From NCBI GenBank assembly GCA_937873445.1, contig CALMWF010000043.1:1-64000 (forward strand): a stretch of DNA of 64,000 bases. Reading direction: 5' to 3'. How positions within the stretch are numbered: position 1 is the stretch's first letter; every line of letters begins with the position of its first letter. This document shows positions 9,925 to 18,005 of this stretch, piece after piece. This DNA is from an uncultured Alphaproteobacteria bacterium. Its GTDB lineage: Bacteria; Pseudomonadota; Alphaproteobacteria; Rhizobiales; Aestuariivirgaceae. The notes below the pieces were generated by a model. It made no database searches. It was not told the DNA's origin and worked only from the letters and a program-made list of their open reading frames with translations. The translations under genes and the position numbers were made by a program.

Positions 9925-11208
9925 CTAGCGGGCAGGCGGGGGTTCGGTCTCCGCCGGGGTCGGCTGGCCATAGATGAAGCCGGTGCTGTCAAGCTGGTAG
10001 ATGTCGGGACGGAAATTCACCCGGCCGTCATCGGTCACCCAGGCAGTGAGATACATGAAGCGCACATCGGGCGGGTTCTGCACCGGCAGCTCATAGGGCT
10101 CCTGGGTGGCGGTGATCATCTCGAAGCTGGCCTGGTCATAGCCATCCTGGTCGCCCAGAATCCAGCTGACCAGCGTTTTCACCTGATCAACGCGCACGCA
10201 GCCCGAGCTTTCATAGCGCGCATTGGAGCCGAACAGCTCACGGTGCGGCGTGTCGTGCATGTAGACCGAATATTTGTTGTTGAAGTTGATCTTGGCGGTG
10301 CCCAGCGCATTGTGGTCGCCCGGCTCCTGACGGAAGACGAAGCGGTCAGGCGCGGTGTTGAGCCAGTCGACGCTGGCGGGGTCAATCTCAGGCCCGCCAA
10401 GCCCGTCGAAAACCCGGATATGCATCTGGGCGAGGTAGGAGGGGTCCTTGAGATATTTGGGAACGATGTCCTTCTCGACAATGGAGGCAGGGGCGGTCCA
10501 GTAGGGATTGAAGTTGACCGTCGTCACCTTGCTCTTCAGCGCCGGGGTGGGGCGGTCCAGCTTGCCCACAACCACATTATGGCGGGCAAAGACATGGCCG
10601 AATTCCACCGCCTCCAGCTGGGCTGACGGGATGTTGACCAGAATATTGCGCGGTCCAAGGCCGGTCATATACTGCTCAACGCGCGGCAGGTTGACCTCGA
10701 GGGTGTGGAGGCGGGCGCGCGCCGTCAGGTTCAGTTCAAAGCGGGTGCGGTCGCCGACAATGCCGGTGGTGGCAATGCCGTGGTTGCGCTGGAAGGCGCG
10801 GATTGCCGAGGCCATGCGGGCATCATACAGATCAGCGCCGGGGCCTTGCAGCGTGGCGGGGTCGAGATAGCCTTCGGCCACCATGCGCTGGCGCAGGACC
10901 AGCACCTTCTCGCCGCGCACATTGCGCTCCAGCTTGCCCTTGGGCACCACGGGCCAGCCGCCATTGGCCACGATGTCGCGGTAATAATCAATGGCGCCCT
11001 GCAGGGCCTGGCGCGAACTCAGCGTCACCATGGCCGGTTCGCCGCGCTCGGAAATGACTTCGGTGCGGGTGGCGAGCTTGCCCGCCATGGCGGCCCTGGG
11101 CGCAATGGAGGTGATGGAGTCGGTCTGGTCCTGCGCACAGGCGGACGGTGCGGCCAGCATGGCCGCCGCCCAGAACAGAACTTGCCGGCGAGAAATCAAA
11201 GTTGTCAC
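9925..11208 (-). CDS. L,D-transpeptidase (YkuD domain, peptidoglycan-binding domain)
   Basis: A 427-residue exported enzyme expected to form 3-3 or lipoprotein cross-links in peptidoglycan. It begins with a twin-arginine-like signal (SRRQVLFW) and a cleavage site ACA/Q. A peptidoglycan-binding helix domain follows (around IRAFQRNHGIATTGIVGD, about residues 130-155), then the YkuD domain with YMHDTPHRELF and the catalytic cysteine in SSGCVRV. It is convergent with the LacI gene, with 13 bp between stops. A second, larger L,D-transpeptidase lies near 50 kb, matching the heavy use of such enzymes in Rhizobiales. Confidence 0.93.
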   Translation of the reverse strand: MTTLISRRQVLFWAAAMLAAPSACAQDQTDSITSIAPRAAMAGKLATRTEVISERGEPAMVTLSSRQALQGAIDYYRDIVANGGWPVVPKGKLERNVRGEKVLVLRQRMVAEGYLDPATLQGPGADLYDARMASAIRAFQRNHGIATTGIVGDRTRFELNLTARARLHTLEVNLPRVEQYMTGLGPRNILVNIPSAQLEAVEFGHVFARHNVVVGKLDRPTPALKSKVTTVNFNPYWTAPASIVEKDIVPKYLKDPSYLAQMHIRVFDGLGGPEIDPASVDWLNTAPDRFVFRQEPGDHNALGTAKINFNNKYSVYMHDTPHRELFGSNARYESSGCVRVDQVKTLVSWILGDQDGYDQASFEMITATQEPYELPVQNPPDVRFMYLTAWVTDDGRVNFRPDIYQLDSTGFIYGQPTPAETEPPPAR

Positions 11209-11261
11209 GGTTGCCCTCGGTGGTTTTCACCGGAGCTTTGCCGAAGATGGTAAATGGCGGC

Positions 11262-13319
11262 TTAAACCGGCGCCGGATCAAGCCCGGTTGTTTCGCGGCG
11301 GAAGGGCAGTGACAGGGGGTCCTTCGGGCGGCCGAAGTCTTCCGCCAGGCGGCGGCCGGCATGGACGGCGGCGGCGATGGTGGCGGGGCCAAAGGCATCC
11401 CCGATGACGGAGACGGCAAGCCCGGCAGCGCGCAGGGGTGCGGCCAGCGCATCATTGGGGGTGCGCGCGGTGACCAGCAGCGTGGCCGCCGTTTCGAGCA
11501 GCCGTTCCCGGCCGGTGAAGACGCAGGCCAGTGTGACATGATCCGGGGCTATGGCCGTCACCGCCGTGTTGGCAATCACCTCCACCCCCAGTTCCAGCAG
11601 GCGCTTCTGGATGCGGGCCTGTTCCAGCGACTGGCGGGTGAAGAAGGACACCAGTGATGACGGCGTGACCAGGCGCACCGCCAGCCCCTTTTTCACCAGC
11701 AGTTCGGCCAGCACGCCGCCCAGGTAATAGTGGTCGTCGTCAAACAGGGTGACCGGGCCGGCAGCGGGCAGGCTGCCCGCCATCACATCATCCGGGGTCA
11801 GCACAAGGGCCCCGTCGGCAATGGTCAGGGGGCGGCTGTGGTGACGGCCCACGCCATCGCGCCGCCAGCTGGCGCCGGTGGCCAGCACGATATGATCGGC
11901 GCCCACTTCGGCACTGTTTTCCGCCGTCATGGCGCTGTCGAGATAGAGCGAGACATGGGGCAGTTTGGCGATCTGGCCGAGGCGCCAGTCCTTCACCCGG
12001 CCCCAGGCGGCAAGGCCGGGCAGGCGGCATTCCCTGGCCACGCGGCCACCCGCCTCCTGCGCCCGGTCGGCAAGACTTACAGTATAGCCGCGCTGGCCCA
12101 GCGCCCGGGCGGCCTCCAGCCCGGCGGGGCCTGCGCCCACCACCAGAATATGGCCGTCAGCCTCCTTCGGGCGGATCAGTTCCGGGTGCCAGCCGCGCCG
12201 CCATTCCTCGCCCATGCTGGGGTTCTGGGTGCAGCGCAGCGGGGTGGAGGAAAAATCATGGGTGACGCAGATGTTGCAGCCGATGCATTCGCGGATGTCG
12301 TCAAGGCGCCCGTCCTCGATCTTCTTCGGCAGATAGGGATCGGCGATGGAGGGGCGGGCAGCGCCGATCATGTCCATGATGCCCTGCCGGATGACCCGCA
12401 CCATGGCATCGGGCGAGGTGTAGCGGCCCACCCCCACCACCGGCCTGGTGGTCAGGCGTTTCACCCCCTTGATGTAGGGTTCCTGAAAGCCTTCCTCGGC
12501 AAAGCGCGAGGTCTGGCTGTCCATGGACCAGCCGGAGAGCGACAGGTCCCACAGGTCGGGCAGTTCCGCCATGAGGCCGATGGCGTCCTCCACCTCGGCG
12601 GGGGAGAGGCCTTCGGCTCCGGCAAATTCATGCATGGCGATGCGCACCGGCACGGCGCAGCGATCCCCCACCGCGTCTTTAGTGTCTTCAATCACCTCGC
12701 GCAGCAGGCGGGCACGGTTGGCCAGCGAGCCGCCATAGTCATCGCTGCGCTGGTTGGTGGCGCGCGACAGAAACTGCTGGAAAATGCCCAGGCCATGACC
12801 GGCATAGACATAGATCAGGTCATAGCCCGCCCGTTTGGCCCGCAATGCCGCGGCGCGGTGGGCGGCCCGCAGGGTGCGGATGTCGCTCAGGTCCATGGCG
12901 CGGGCCTGCACCGGGTCCTGAAAGAAGGAGGCGGCGGGCCGGGCCGAGGGGGACAGCGGCACCTCACGCGACCACAGGTTCACGGCGGTGTAGCCGGAGT
13001 GGCAGAGCTCAATGGCCGCCAGCGCGCCCTTTTCCTTGATGGCCGCCGCCACCCGGGCATGGGCGGGAATGTCCTGGTCCGACCACAGGCGGCCTTCCAC
13101 AAAGGGGGAGACATCGGCAGTGTGGTGGATTTCCACCATTTCGGTGGCCACTACGGCCCAGCCGCCCGCTGCCTTTGTGGCGCGCATGGCCGCGAGCGCC
13201 GAGACATCCCGGTAACCCATGCCGTTACAATGGGGCACCTGATAGAAGCGGTTGCGGGCGGTGACGGGACCGATTTTGACGGGTTCAAACAGAATGTCGT
13301 AGCGCGGATCACGGGTCAT
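11262..13319 (-). CDS. trimethylamine/dimethylglycine dehydrogenase-like flavoprotein
   Basis: A 685-residue iron-sulfur flavoprotein of the Old Yellow Enzyme/TMADH family. The N-terminal TIM barrel carries the family's active-site pattern YVYAGH. A [4Fe-4S] motif follows (ECIGCNIC, with a fourth Cys 12 residues further on), then FAD/NAD(P)-binding domains (VVGAGPAGLEAARALG). Overall it is close to the methylamine and dimethylglycine demethylases (DgcA type), but 2,4-dienoyl-CoA reductases have the same architecture, so the substrate is inferred. There is no good Shine-Dalgarno at ATG 13319. Confidence 0.85.
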   Translation of the reverse strand: MTRDPRYDILFEPVKIGPVTARNRFYQVPHCNGMGYRDVSALAAMRATKAAGGWAVVATEMVEIHHTADVSPFVEGRLWSDQDIPAHARVAAAIKEKGALAAIELCHSGYTAVNLWSREVPLSPSARPAASFFQDPVQARAMDLSDIRTLRAAHRAAALRAKRAGYDLIYVYAGHGLGIFQQFLSRATNQRSDDYGGSLANRARLLREVIEDTKDAVGDRCAVPVRIAMHEFAGAEGLSPAEVEDAIGLMAELPDLWDLSLSGWSMDSQTSRFAEEGFQEPYIKGVKRLTTRPVVGVGRYTSPDAMVRVIRQGIMDMIGAARPSIADPYLPKKIEDGRLDDIRECIGCNICVTHDFSSTPLRCTQNPSMGEEWRRGWHPELIRPKEADGHILVVGAGPAGLEAARALGQRGYTVSLADRAQEAGGRVARECRLPGLAAWGRVKDWRLGQIAKLPHVSLYLDSAMTAENSAEVGADHIVLATGASWRRDGVGRHHSRPLTIADGALVLTPDDVMAGSLPAAGPVTLFDDDHYYLGGVLAELLVKKGLAVRLVTPSSLVSFFTRQSLEQARIQKRLLELGVEVIANTAVTAIAPDHVTLACVFTGRERLLETAATLLVTARTPNDALAAPLRAAGLAVSVIGDAFGPATIAAAVHAGRRLAEDFGRPKDPLSLPFRRETTGLDPAPV

Positions 13320-13351
13320 GGCAGCGGGTGTGAAAAAATGACGTTATGGAG

Positions 13352-13367
13352 GTTACCTTAAGGTGAC
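13352..13367. promoter_or_regulatory. 16-bp inverted repeat, possible operator
   Basis: GTTACCTT/AAGGTGAC is a gapless palindrome with 7 of 8 pairs matched, containing the perfect core ACCTTAAGGT. It lies 33 bp upstream of the flavoprotein start, in the 168-bp intergenic region shared with the divergent fadL-like gene. The form resembles MerR-family operators. No regulator gene sits next to it. Confidence 0.45.
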
Positions 13368-13487
13368 ATGTTGCGTCAAAAGCACAGATTTGTGGAATTG
13401 TTCATGACCTATGCAGAAGTGACATAAACCGGTTGCGGATCATGCGGGGCTAGGCAAATATGGCGAAAATTTGAATAGGGGCTCCCC

Positions 13488-14687
13488 ATGCGACTCACCA
13501 CAAAAACCACCGTGCTTGCCGCTGCCGTTCTGGCGCTCTCTGCCACCACCGCTCTGGCCGGTGGTTTTGCGCTGCGTGAACAGTCGGCGGAAGCCCAGGG
13601 CAACTCCTTTGCCGGTGTTGCAGCGGGCACCGACGGCCTGTCGGCCATGTTCTGGAACCCGGCCACGCTGACCCAGCATGCCAGCCAGGGCCTGGTCACG
13701 GAAGCGGTGGGCAATCTCATCATCCCCTATTCCAAGGGCACGGGCAATTATGGCCCGCTGAGCAGCAGCGGCAACCTCGGCTCGCCGACGCCGGTTCCGG
13801 CCTCCTACATGTCCTATGCCATCAGCGATGATCTGGTGCTGGGCATGGGCATCAATGCTCCCTTCGGCCTCGCCACCGACGCCAATACCTGGGCGGGCCT
13901 GCCCCATGGCGACAAGTCCAAGGTTGCCACCTATGATTTCTCCCCGACGGTGGCCTACAAGATTTCCGACATGATTTCGGTGGGTGCCGGCCTGCAGATC
14001 AACTACATGTCGGTTGATCTGAACAACCGCAATCCGGTGAACGGTCTGGAATTCGCGCGCTTCAAGGGAGATGACTGGGGGCTTGGCTATACGTTTGGCG
14101 TGCTGCTGGAGCCGTCGGAGTCGACCTCGATTGGTATTGGCTTCCGCTCTTCCATCAAGCAGAAACTTGAGGGCACAGGCAAGAATCTGCTGGCCGGCTT
14201 TGCCGGTGGCGACATCGAAGCACCGTTCAAGTCGCCAGAGGTTGTGACTGTCGGCGTTTCGCAGGTCGTATCCGATCAGTTGACCCTCAAGGCAGGTGTG
14301 GAGTGGACCAATTGGAGTCGGTTCAAGGATCTGACCATCCGCCGCACCGACACGGGTGCCATTGTCGGTCAGACCCCGGAAAACTGGAAGGATGGCTGGT
14401 TCTATTCCCTCGGTGCCGATTATGATTACAGCGATGCGCTGACGCTGCGTGCTGGTGTGGCCTATGAAAAGTCACCCGTGCCGGATGCGTGGCGCACTGT
14501 GCGCATGCCCGACAATGACCGCTACTGGGCGTCCCTGGGCGGCAGCTACAAGCTGACCGACCGCGCCACCGCCAGCCTGGCCTACAGCCATGTCTTCATG
14601 AAGGATGGTGGCGTTGTGCAGGACGTGACCGCCAACTTCAAGCAGCACCTCGACATTCTGTCGGCCTCGCTGACCATGGACTGGTAA
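13488..14687 (+). CDS. fadL: FadL-family outer-membrane transport protein
   Basis: A 399-residue OmpP1/FadL/TodX-family barrel that takes up long-chain fatty acids or other hydrophobic compounds. A signal peptide ends at ALA/GG, giving the typical mature N-terminus GGFALREQSA. The hallmark GLSAMFWNPATL follows within the first 60 residues. The remainder is alternating beta-strand sequence ending in an aromatic residue (SASLTMDW), as expected for an outer-membrane barrel. It is divergent from the flavoprotein gene and followed directly by a strong terminator, so probably monocistronic. Confidence 0.9.
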   Translation: MRLTTKTTVLAAAVLALSATTALAGGFALREQSAEAQGNSFAGVAAGTDGLSAMFWNPATLTQHASQGLVTEAVGNLIIPYSKGTGNYGPLSSSGNLGSPTPVPASYMSYAISDDLVLGMGINAPFGLATDANTWAGLPHGDKSKVATYDFSPTVAYKISDMISVGAGLQINYMSVDLNNRNPVNGLEFARFKGDDWGLGYTFGVLLEPSESTSIGIGFRSSIKQKLEGTGKNLLAGFAGGDIEAPFKSPEVVTVGVSQVVSDQLTLKAGVEWTNWSRFKDLTIRRTDTGAIVGQTPENWKDGWFYSLGADYDYSDALTLRAGVAYEKSPVPDAWRTVRMPDNDRYWASLGGSYKLTDRATASLAYSHVFMKDGGVVQDVTANFKQHLDILSASLTMDW

Positions 14688-14711
14688 GCAAAGCGGCCAT
14701 CAACCGATCGG

Positions 14712-14748
14712 CGCCGCCTGGGGAAACTCAGGCGGCGTTGTTGTTTTG
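14712..14748 (+). terminator. Rho-independent terminator after fadL-like gene
   Basis: CGCCGCCTG (14712-14720) pairs perfectly with CAGGCGGCG (14729-14737) across an 8-nt loop, followed by a T-rich tract. It lies 25 bp after the fadL stop. The 3' end of the convergent hypothetical gene is encoded through the same hairpin. Confidence 0.85.
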
Positions 14749-15696
14749 AGGGGCAGGGGGGCTCGTCTCATCCAGGAAGTCACTGACCGTGCGGCGAATG
14801 ATGACGATGCGCTGGGCGGGATCGGTGGCCGGTGCCGTGGCAACCGGCGGCACGGGGGCAGCGGGCTGTGCCGGTTCCGGCCATGCCGGCGTGGCAATGT
14901 CGGCCAGGGCCATATCGGCCACCCGTTCCGGTTCCAGCACATCGGCTTCCGGGGCATCGAAAAACCCCTCAGGCACATCGTCCTCGGGATCGAAGGACTG
15001 TTCCGCCTCTGGCGCCAGCACGTCCAGAGGCAAGGCTTCGGGCGGCAGAACGGGCGCGGCAGCGGCCGGTTCGGGGCCGGTTGTCTTCTTGATCACCAGT
15101 CTGGCGCCGCGCGGTGCTGCGGGCAGAGCGGCCATGAACGCGTGACGGCTTTCCGTCTGTGCCGGCGCGGCGGCGGGGGCGGCAAACACCGCTTCATCAT
15201 GACGAAACAGGCGCATCTGCTCGCCAGACAGTGTGGCGGGCGGCGGAGCTGAGGCATAGGCCATGGTGGGCGCTGGCGTGGTGCCGCCCATGGTGTGGTC
15301 AAGCTGGTCCACCAGTTCCAGGGCCAGGGCAATGCGCTGGTTCAGCAAGGCAGCTTCCGGCGAAGGGCCTGCCGTCTGTGCGGCTTCGGCCTGAAGGGCG
15401 GCCAGCCTGCGGAACAGCTGCGGGTCGGCGGGCGGGGTGGGGCTGTCGCCCAGACGGGCAATCCGTTCACGCGTGGCCTGAATGGCCTGGCGGGCCTGTG
15501 CAACATCGGTGGCGGGTAACTGGCGGGCCACGGCCTGCTCCAGCTTGTGGATGGCGCTCAAGACCTGTTCGGTTTCGGAGCGGTGAACGGAGGCCCGGTA
15601 TTCGTCAAGAAACCAGCGGCCGCGCCGGGTTTCCTGCACCGCCTCCAGAATTTCCTGGAAGTTTCCCTGCGGCTCAAAGGGCAGCACTTCGGACAT
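14728..15696 (-). CDS. Ala/Pro-rich hypothetical protein
   Basis: A 322-residue protein of unknown function. The N-terminal third is predicted helical (RGRWFLDEYRASVHRSE, then a heptad-like stretch), a pattern I associate with conserved Rhizobiales hypotheticals. The C-terminal two thirds is Ala/Pro/Glu-rich and probably disordered, ending in a run of three asparagines and two alanines. ATG at 15696 has GGAG at good spacing; the longer frame to 15774 is rejected. No signal peptide or membrane segment, so probably cytoplasmic. Its last codons overlap the fadL terminator. Confidence 0.65.
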   Translation of the reverse strand: MSEVLPFEPQGNFQEILEAVQETRRGRWFLDEYRASVHRSETEQVLSAIHKLEQAVARQLPATDVAQARQAIQATRERIARLGDSPTPPADPQLFRRLAALQAEAAQTAGPSPEAALLNQRIALALELVDQLDHTMGGTTPAPTMAYASAPPPATLSGEQMRLFRHDEAVFAAPAAAPAQTESRHAFMAALPAAPRGARLVIKKTTGPEPAAAAPVLPPEALPLDVLAPEAEQSFDPEDDVPEGFFDAPEADVLEPERVADMALADIATPAWPEPAQPAAPVPPVATAPATDPAQRIVIIRRTVSDFLDETSPPAPQNNNAA

Positions 15697-15830
15697 GACC
15701 AACTCCACACACCGGCCCCGCATAAAGGCGGGCAAACGGCATGACTCAGCATCGTGCCGTGCCCATGGGCCCATGGTTAATATCGTGGAAAGTGGTGAAG
15801 GTTTGGTTTAGAGCTGCCCCACTTCGCACC

Positions 15831-17000
15831 ATGACCCCGTCTGCTTTCCACTTCCGCCTGTCGTTCTGTTATGCGCTGATGCTGCTGGGCACGGGCGTGC
15901 AAATGCCGTTTCTGCCGCTGTGGCTGTCGGCCAAGGGGCTTTCGCTTGGCGCCATCGGCATCATTCTGGCCGCCATGACGGCAGTGCGCATTGTGGTGGT
16001 GCCGGTGGTGGCGCGCCTGGCTGATGCCAGGGGCAACCGTCTCAGCCTGATCCGTTTTTCAGCTGCGGCCGCCCTGCTGGCCTATGGGGCGCTCACCCTG
16101 ACGTCCGGTTTCTGGCCCATTCTGGCGGTGGCGGTTGTGGCATCGCTGCTGTTTGGTCCGGTGTTTCCACTGGCCGAGAGTTTTGCCGTGGATGGGGCGG
16201 CCGCCCATGGCCTGGACTATGGCCGCATCCGGCTGTGGGCTTCGCTCAGTTTTCTGGCGGGCAATCTTGGCGCCGGGGCACTGCTGACGGTGCTGCCGGC
16301 GGAAGCCACGGTCTATCTGCTGGCGGCGGCGCAGGGCCTGGCGGTGCTGGCGGCCTGGCTGTTGCCGGGCGATGTCACAGGCCCGCGCGCCAGCCCCATG
16401 CCAACTCAGAGCGGCGGCCCAACACTTCTCGGCCACGGCTTCTTTGCCCTGTTCGTTGCCACCGTGGCGCTGGCGCAGTCCAGCCACGCAGTGCTCTACA
16501 GCTTTGCCTCGGTGCAGTGGCAGGCGCAGGGTTTTTCACGGCTGGCGGTGGGCGGGCTGTGGGCGGTGGGGGTTTTGGCGGAGGTGACGCTGTTTGCCGT
16601 GGCTGGGCGGGCGCTGGTCCGGGTTGGCATTCTCCGCATGCTGATGATTGGCATTGCCGGCGGGGCGCTGCGCTGGCTGGCGCTGGCAGCGGCCCCCGCA
16701 CTGGTGGTGGCGACGGGACTGCAGCTTCTGCATGCGGCGTCCTTTGCCACGGTTCATCTGGCCACCATGCATTATATCCGCGCCATGGTGCCCCAGCATT
16801 TGCGCAATACCGCCCAGGGGCTTTACTCAGGCGCTATGGGCGCGGCCATGGCGCTGATGACCTGGGCCGCAGGCCCCCTTTATGCGGGGCTGGGGCCGCA
16901 CGCCTATCTGGTCATGGCGGGGGTGTCGCTGGTGGCGCTGGGCCTTGCCCTCAGGCTGGCCCGGCTCAGCCCCACAGAGCCGGAGGCGGCGGCAGCATGA
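15831..17000 (+). CDS. MFS transporter (3-phenylpropionate-permease-like)
   Basis: A 389-residue major facilitator with twelve predicted membrane segments, no signal peptide, and the loop 2-3 motif ARLADARGNR. The pattern matches the MFS_1-like/HcaT subgroup, whose members move nucleosides, phenylpropionate or unknown solutes; substrate cannot be assigned. ATG 15831 gives the natural N-terminus, though the ribosome-binding site is weak. Its 3' end overlaps the convergent racemase gene by 35 bp, which may bring antisense effects. Confidence 0.85.
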   Translation: MTPSAFHFRLSFCYALMLLGTGVQMPFLPLWLSAKGLSLGAIGIILAAMTAVRIVVVPVVARLADARGNRLSLIRFSAAAALLAYGALTLTSGFWPILAVAVVASLLFGPVFPLAESFAVDGAAAHGLDYGRIRLWASLSFLAGNLGAGALLTVLPAEATVYLLAAAQGLAVLAAWLLPGDVTGPRASPMPTQSGGPTLLGHGFFALFVATVALAQSSHAVLYSFASVQWQAQGFSRLAVGGLWAVGVLAEVTLFAVAGRALVRVGILRMLMIGIAGGALRWLALAAAPALVVATGLQLLHAASFATVHLATMHYIRAMVPQHLRNTAQGLYSGAMGAAMALMTWAAGPLYAGLGPHAYLVMAGVSLVALGLALRLARLSPTEPEAAAA

Positions 17001-17943
17001 GGCTGCCGTCATAGCGCAGCGGCACCGGGCGGTCGGCAGCGAGCAGCAGCGGCCCATCCAGATCAACAAACTCCGCCAGCGGCGCCAGCAGGCTGGCGGG
17101 CGCCATGGCCAGTGATGAGCCGACCATGCAGCCCACCATGATTTTCAGGCCGCGGGCCCGCGCGGCATGGGCCAGCGCCAGCGCCGGGGTGAGGCCGCCG
17201 GTCTTGTCTAGCTTGATGTTGATGGCGTCATATTTGCCGATGAGCGAAGGCAGGGAGTCAAGGCCATGGGCGCTTTCATCGGCGCAGATCATGACCTTGC
17301 GCGCCAGACCGCGCAGGGCCTCGTCATGGGCGGCGGGCAGGGGCTGTTCCACCAGTTCAACCCCGGTCTGATGGCAGGCCGCCAGCATGTGGGGAAGGCT
17401 ATCCGCCTGCCAGCCCTCATTGGCATCGACAATGAGGCGGGCCTGCGGGCAGGCAGCGCGAATGGCAGCCAGCCGCAGCGCATCATCCGGGCGGCCCAGC
17501 TTGAGTTTCAGAAGCGGACGGCCCGAGGCCGACGCGGCGCGGGCCATGGCCTCCGGTTCATCCAGGCTGATGGTATAGGCGGTGAGGGCGGCGCGCGGCT
17601 CCGGCAGCTCGGCAAGCTGCCACACGGGCTTACCCTGCTGTTTCGCCTCCAGATCCCAGAGGGCGCAGTCAAGCGCGTTGCGCGCCGCCATTGGCAGGGG
17701 CAGGCGGGAAACATCGGCGCGCGTCAGGCCGGCTTCGATGGTGCGGCGGGCGTCCGACAGTGCGGACAGCGCCTGATCGACCGTTTCGCCATAACGCGGA
17801 TAGGGCACGCCCTCACCCCAGCCTGCGGCTGTGCCGTCCGTCAGACGCACGGTGATGACATGGGCCTCGGTCTTGGAGCCACGGGCAATGGTGAAGCGGC
17901 CGGCGATGGGAAAGACGTCAGCCGTGACAGTGAAAGCGGGCAT
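16966..17943 (-). CDS. dgcA: enolase-superfamily racemase/epimerase (DgcA-like)
   Basis: A 325-residue muconate-lactonising/mandelate-racemase-type enzyme of the dipeptide-epimerase branch. Catalytic features are all present: Lys in KLKLG, metal ligands in VDANEGW, VEQPLP and CADES, and the second lysine in KLDKTGG. Rhizobial members are usually named N-acetyl-D-Glu racemase DgcA, and others are L-Ala-D/L-Glu epimerases of murein-peptide recycling. The partner dgcN is not in the window, so the exact substrate is uncertain. It converges on the MFS gene. Confidence 0.85.
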   Translation of the reverse strand: MPAFTVTADVFPIAGRFTIARGSKTEAHVITVRLTDGTAAGWGEGVPYPRYGETVDQALSALSDARRTIEAGLTRADVSRLPLPMAARNALDCALWDLEAKQQGKPVWQLAELPEPRAALTAYTISLDEPEAMARAASASGRPLLKLKLGRPDDALRLAAIRAACPQARLIVDANEGWQADSLPHMLAACHQTGVELVEQPLPAAHDEALRGLARKVMICADESAHGLDSLPSLIGKYDAINIKLDKTGGLTPALALAHAARARGLKIMVGCMVGSSLAMAPASLLAPLAEFVDLDGPLLLAADRPVPLRYDGSLMLPPPPALWG

Positions 17944-18005
17944 GACCGGAAACGCCAGAGGGGGGGAGGGAACCCCCGCCGCGCGGGGCGCGGCGAGGGT
18001 GTGGA

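Noticed and set aside
11730-13361. A 543-codon plus-strand frame opposite the TMADH-like gene
   Set aside because: The opposite frame contains the Fe-S cysteine cluster and FAD motifs; this one has none.
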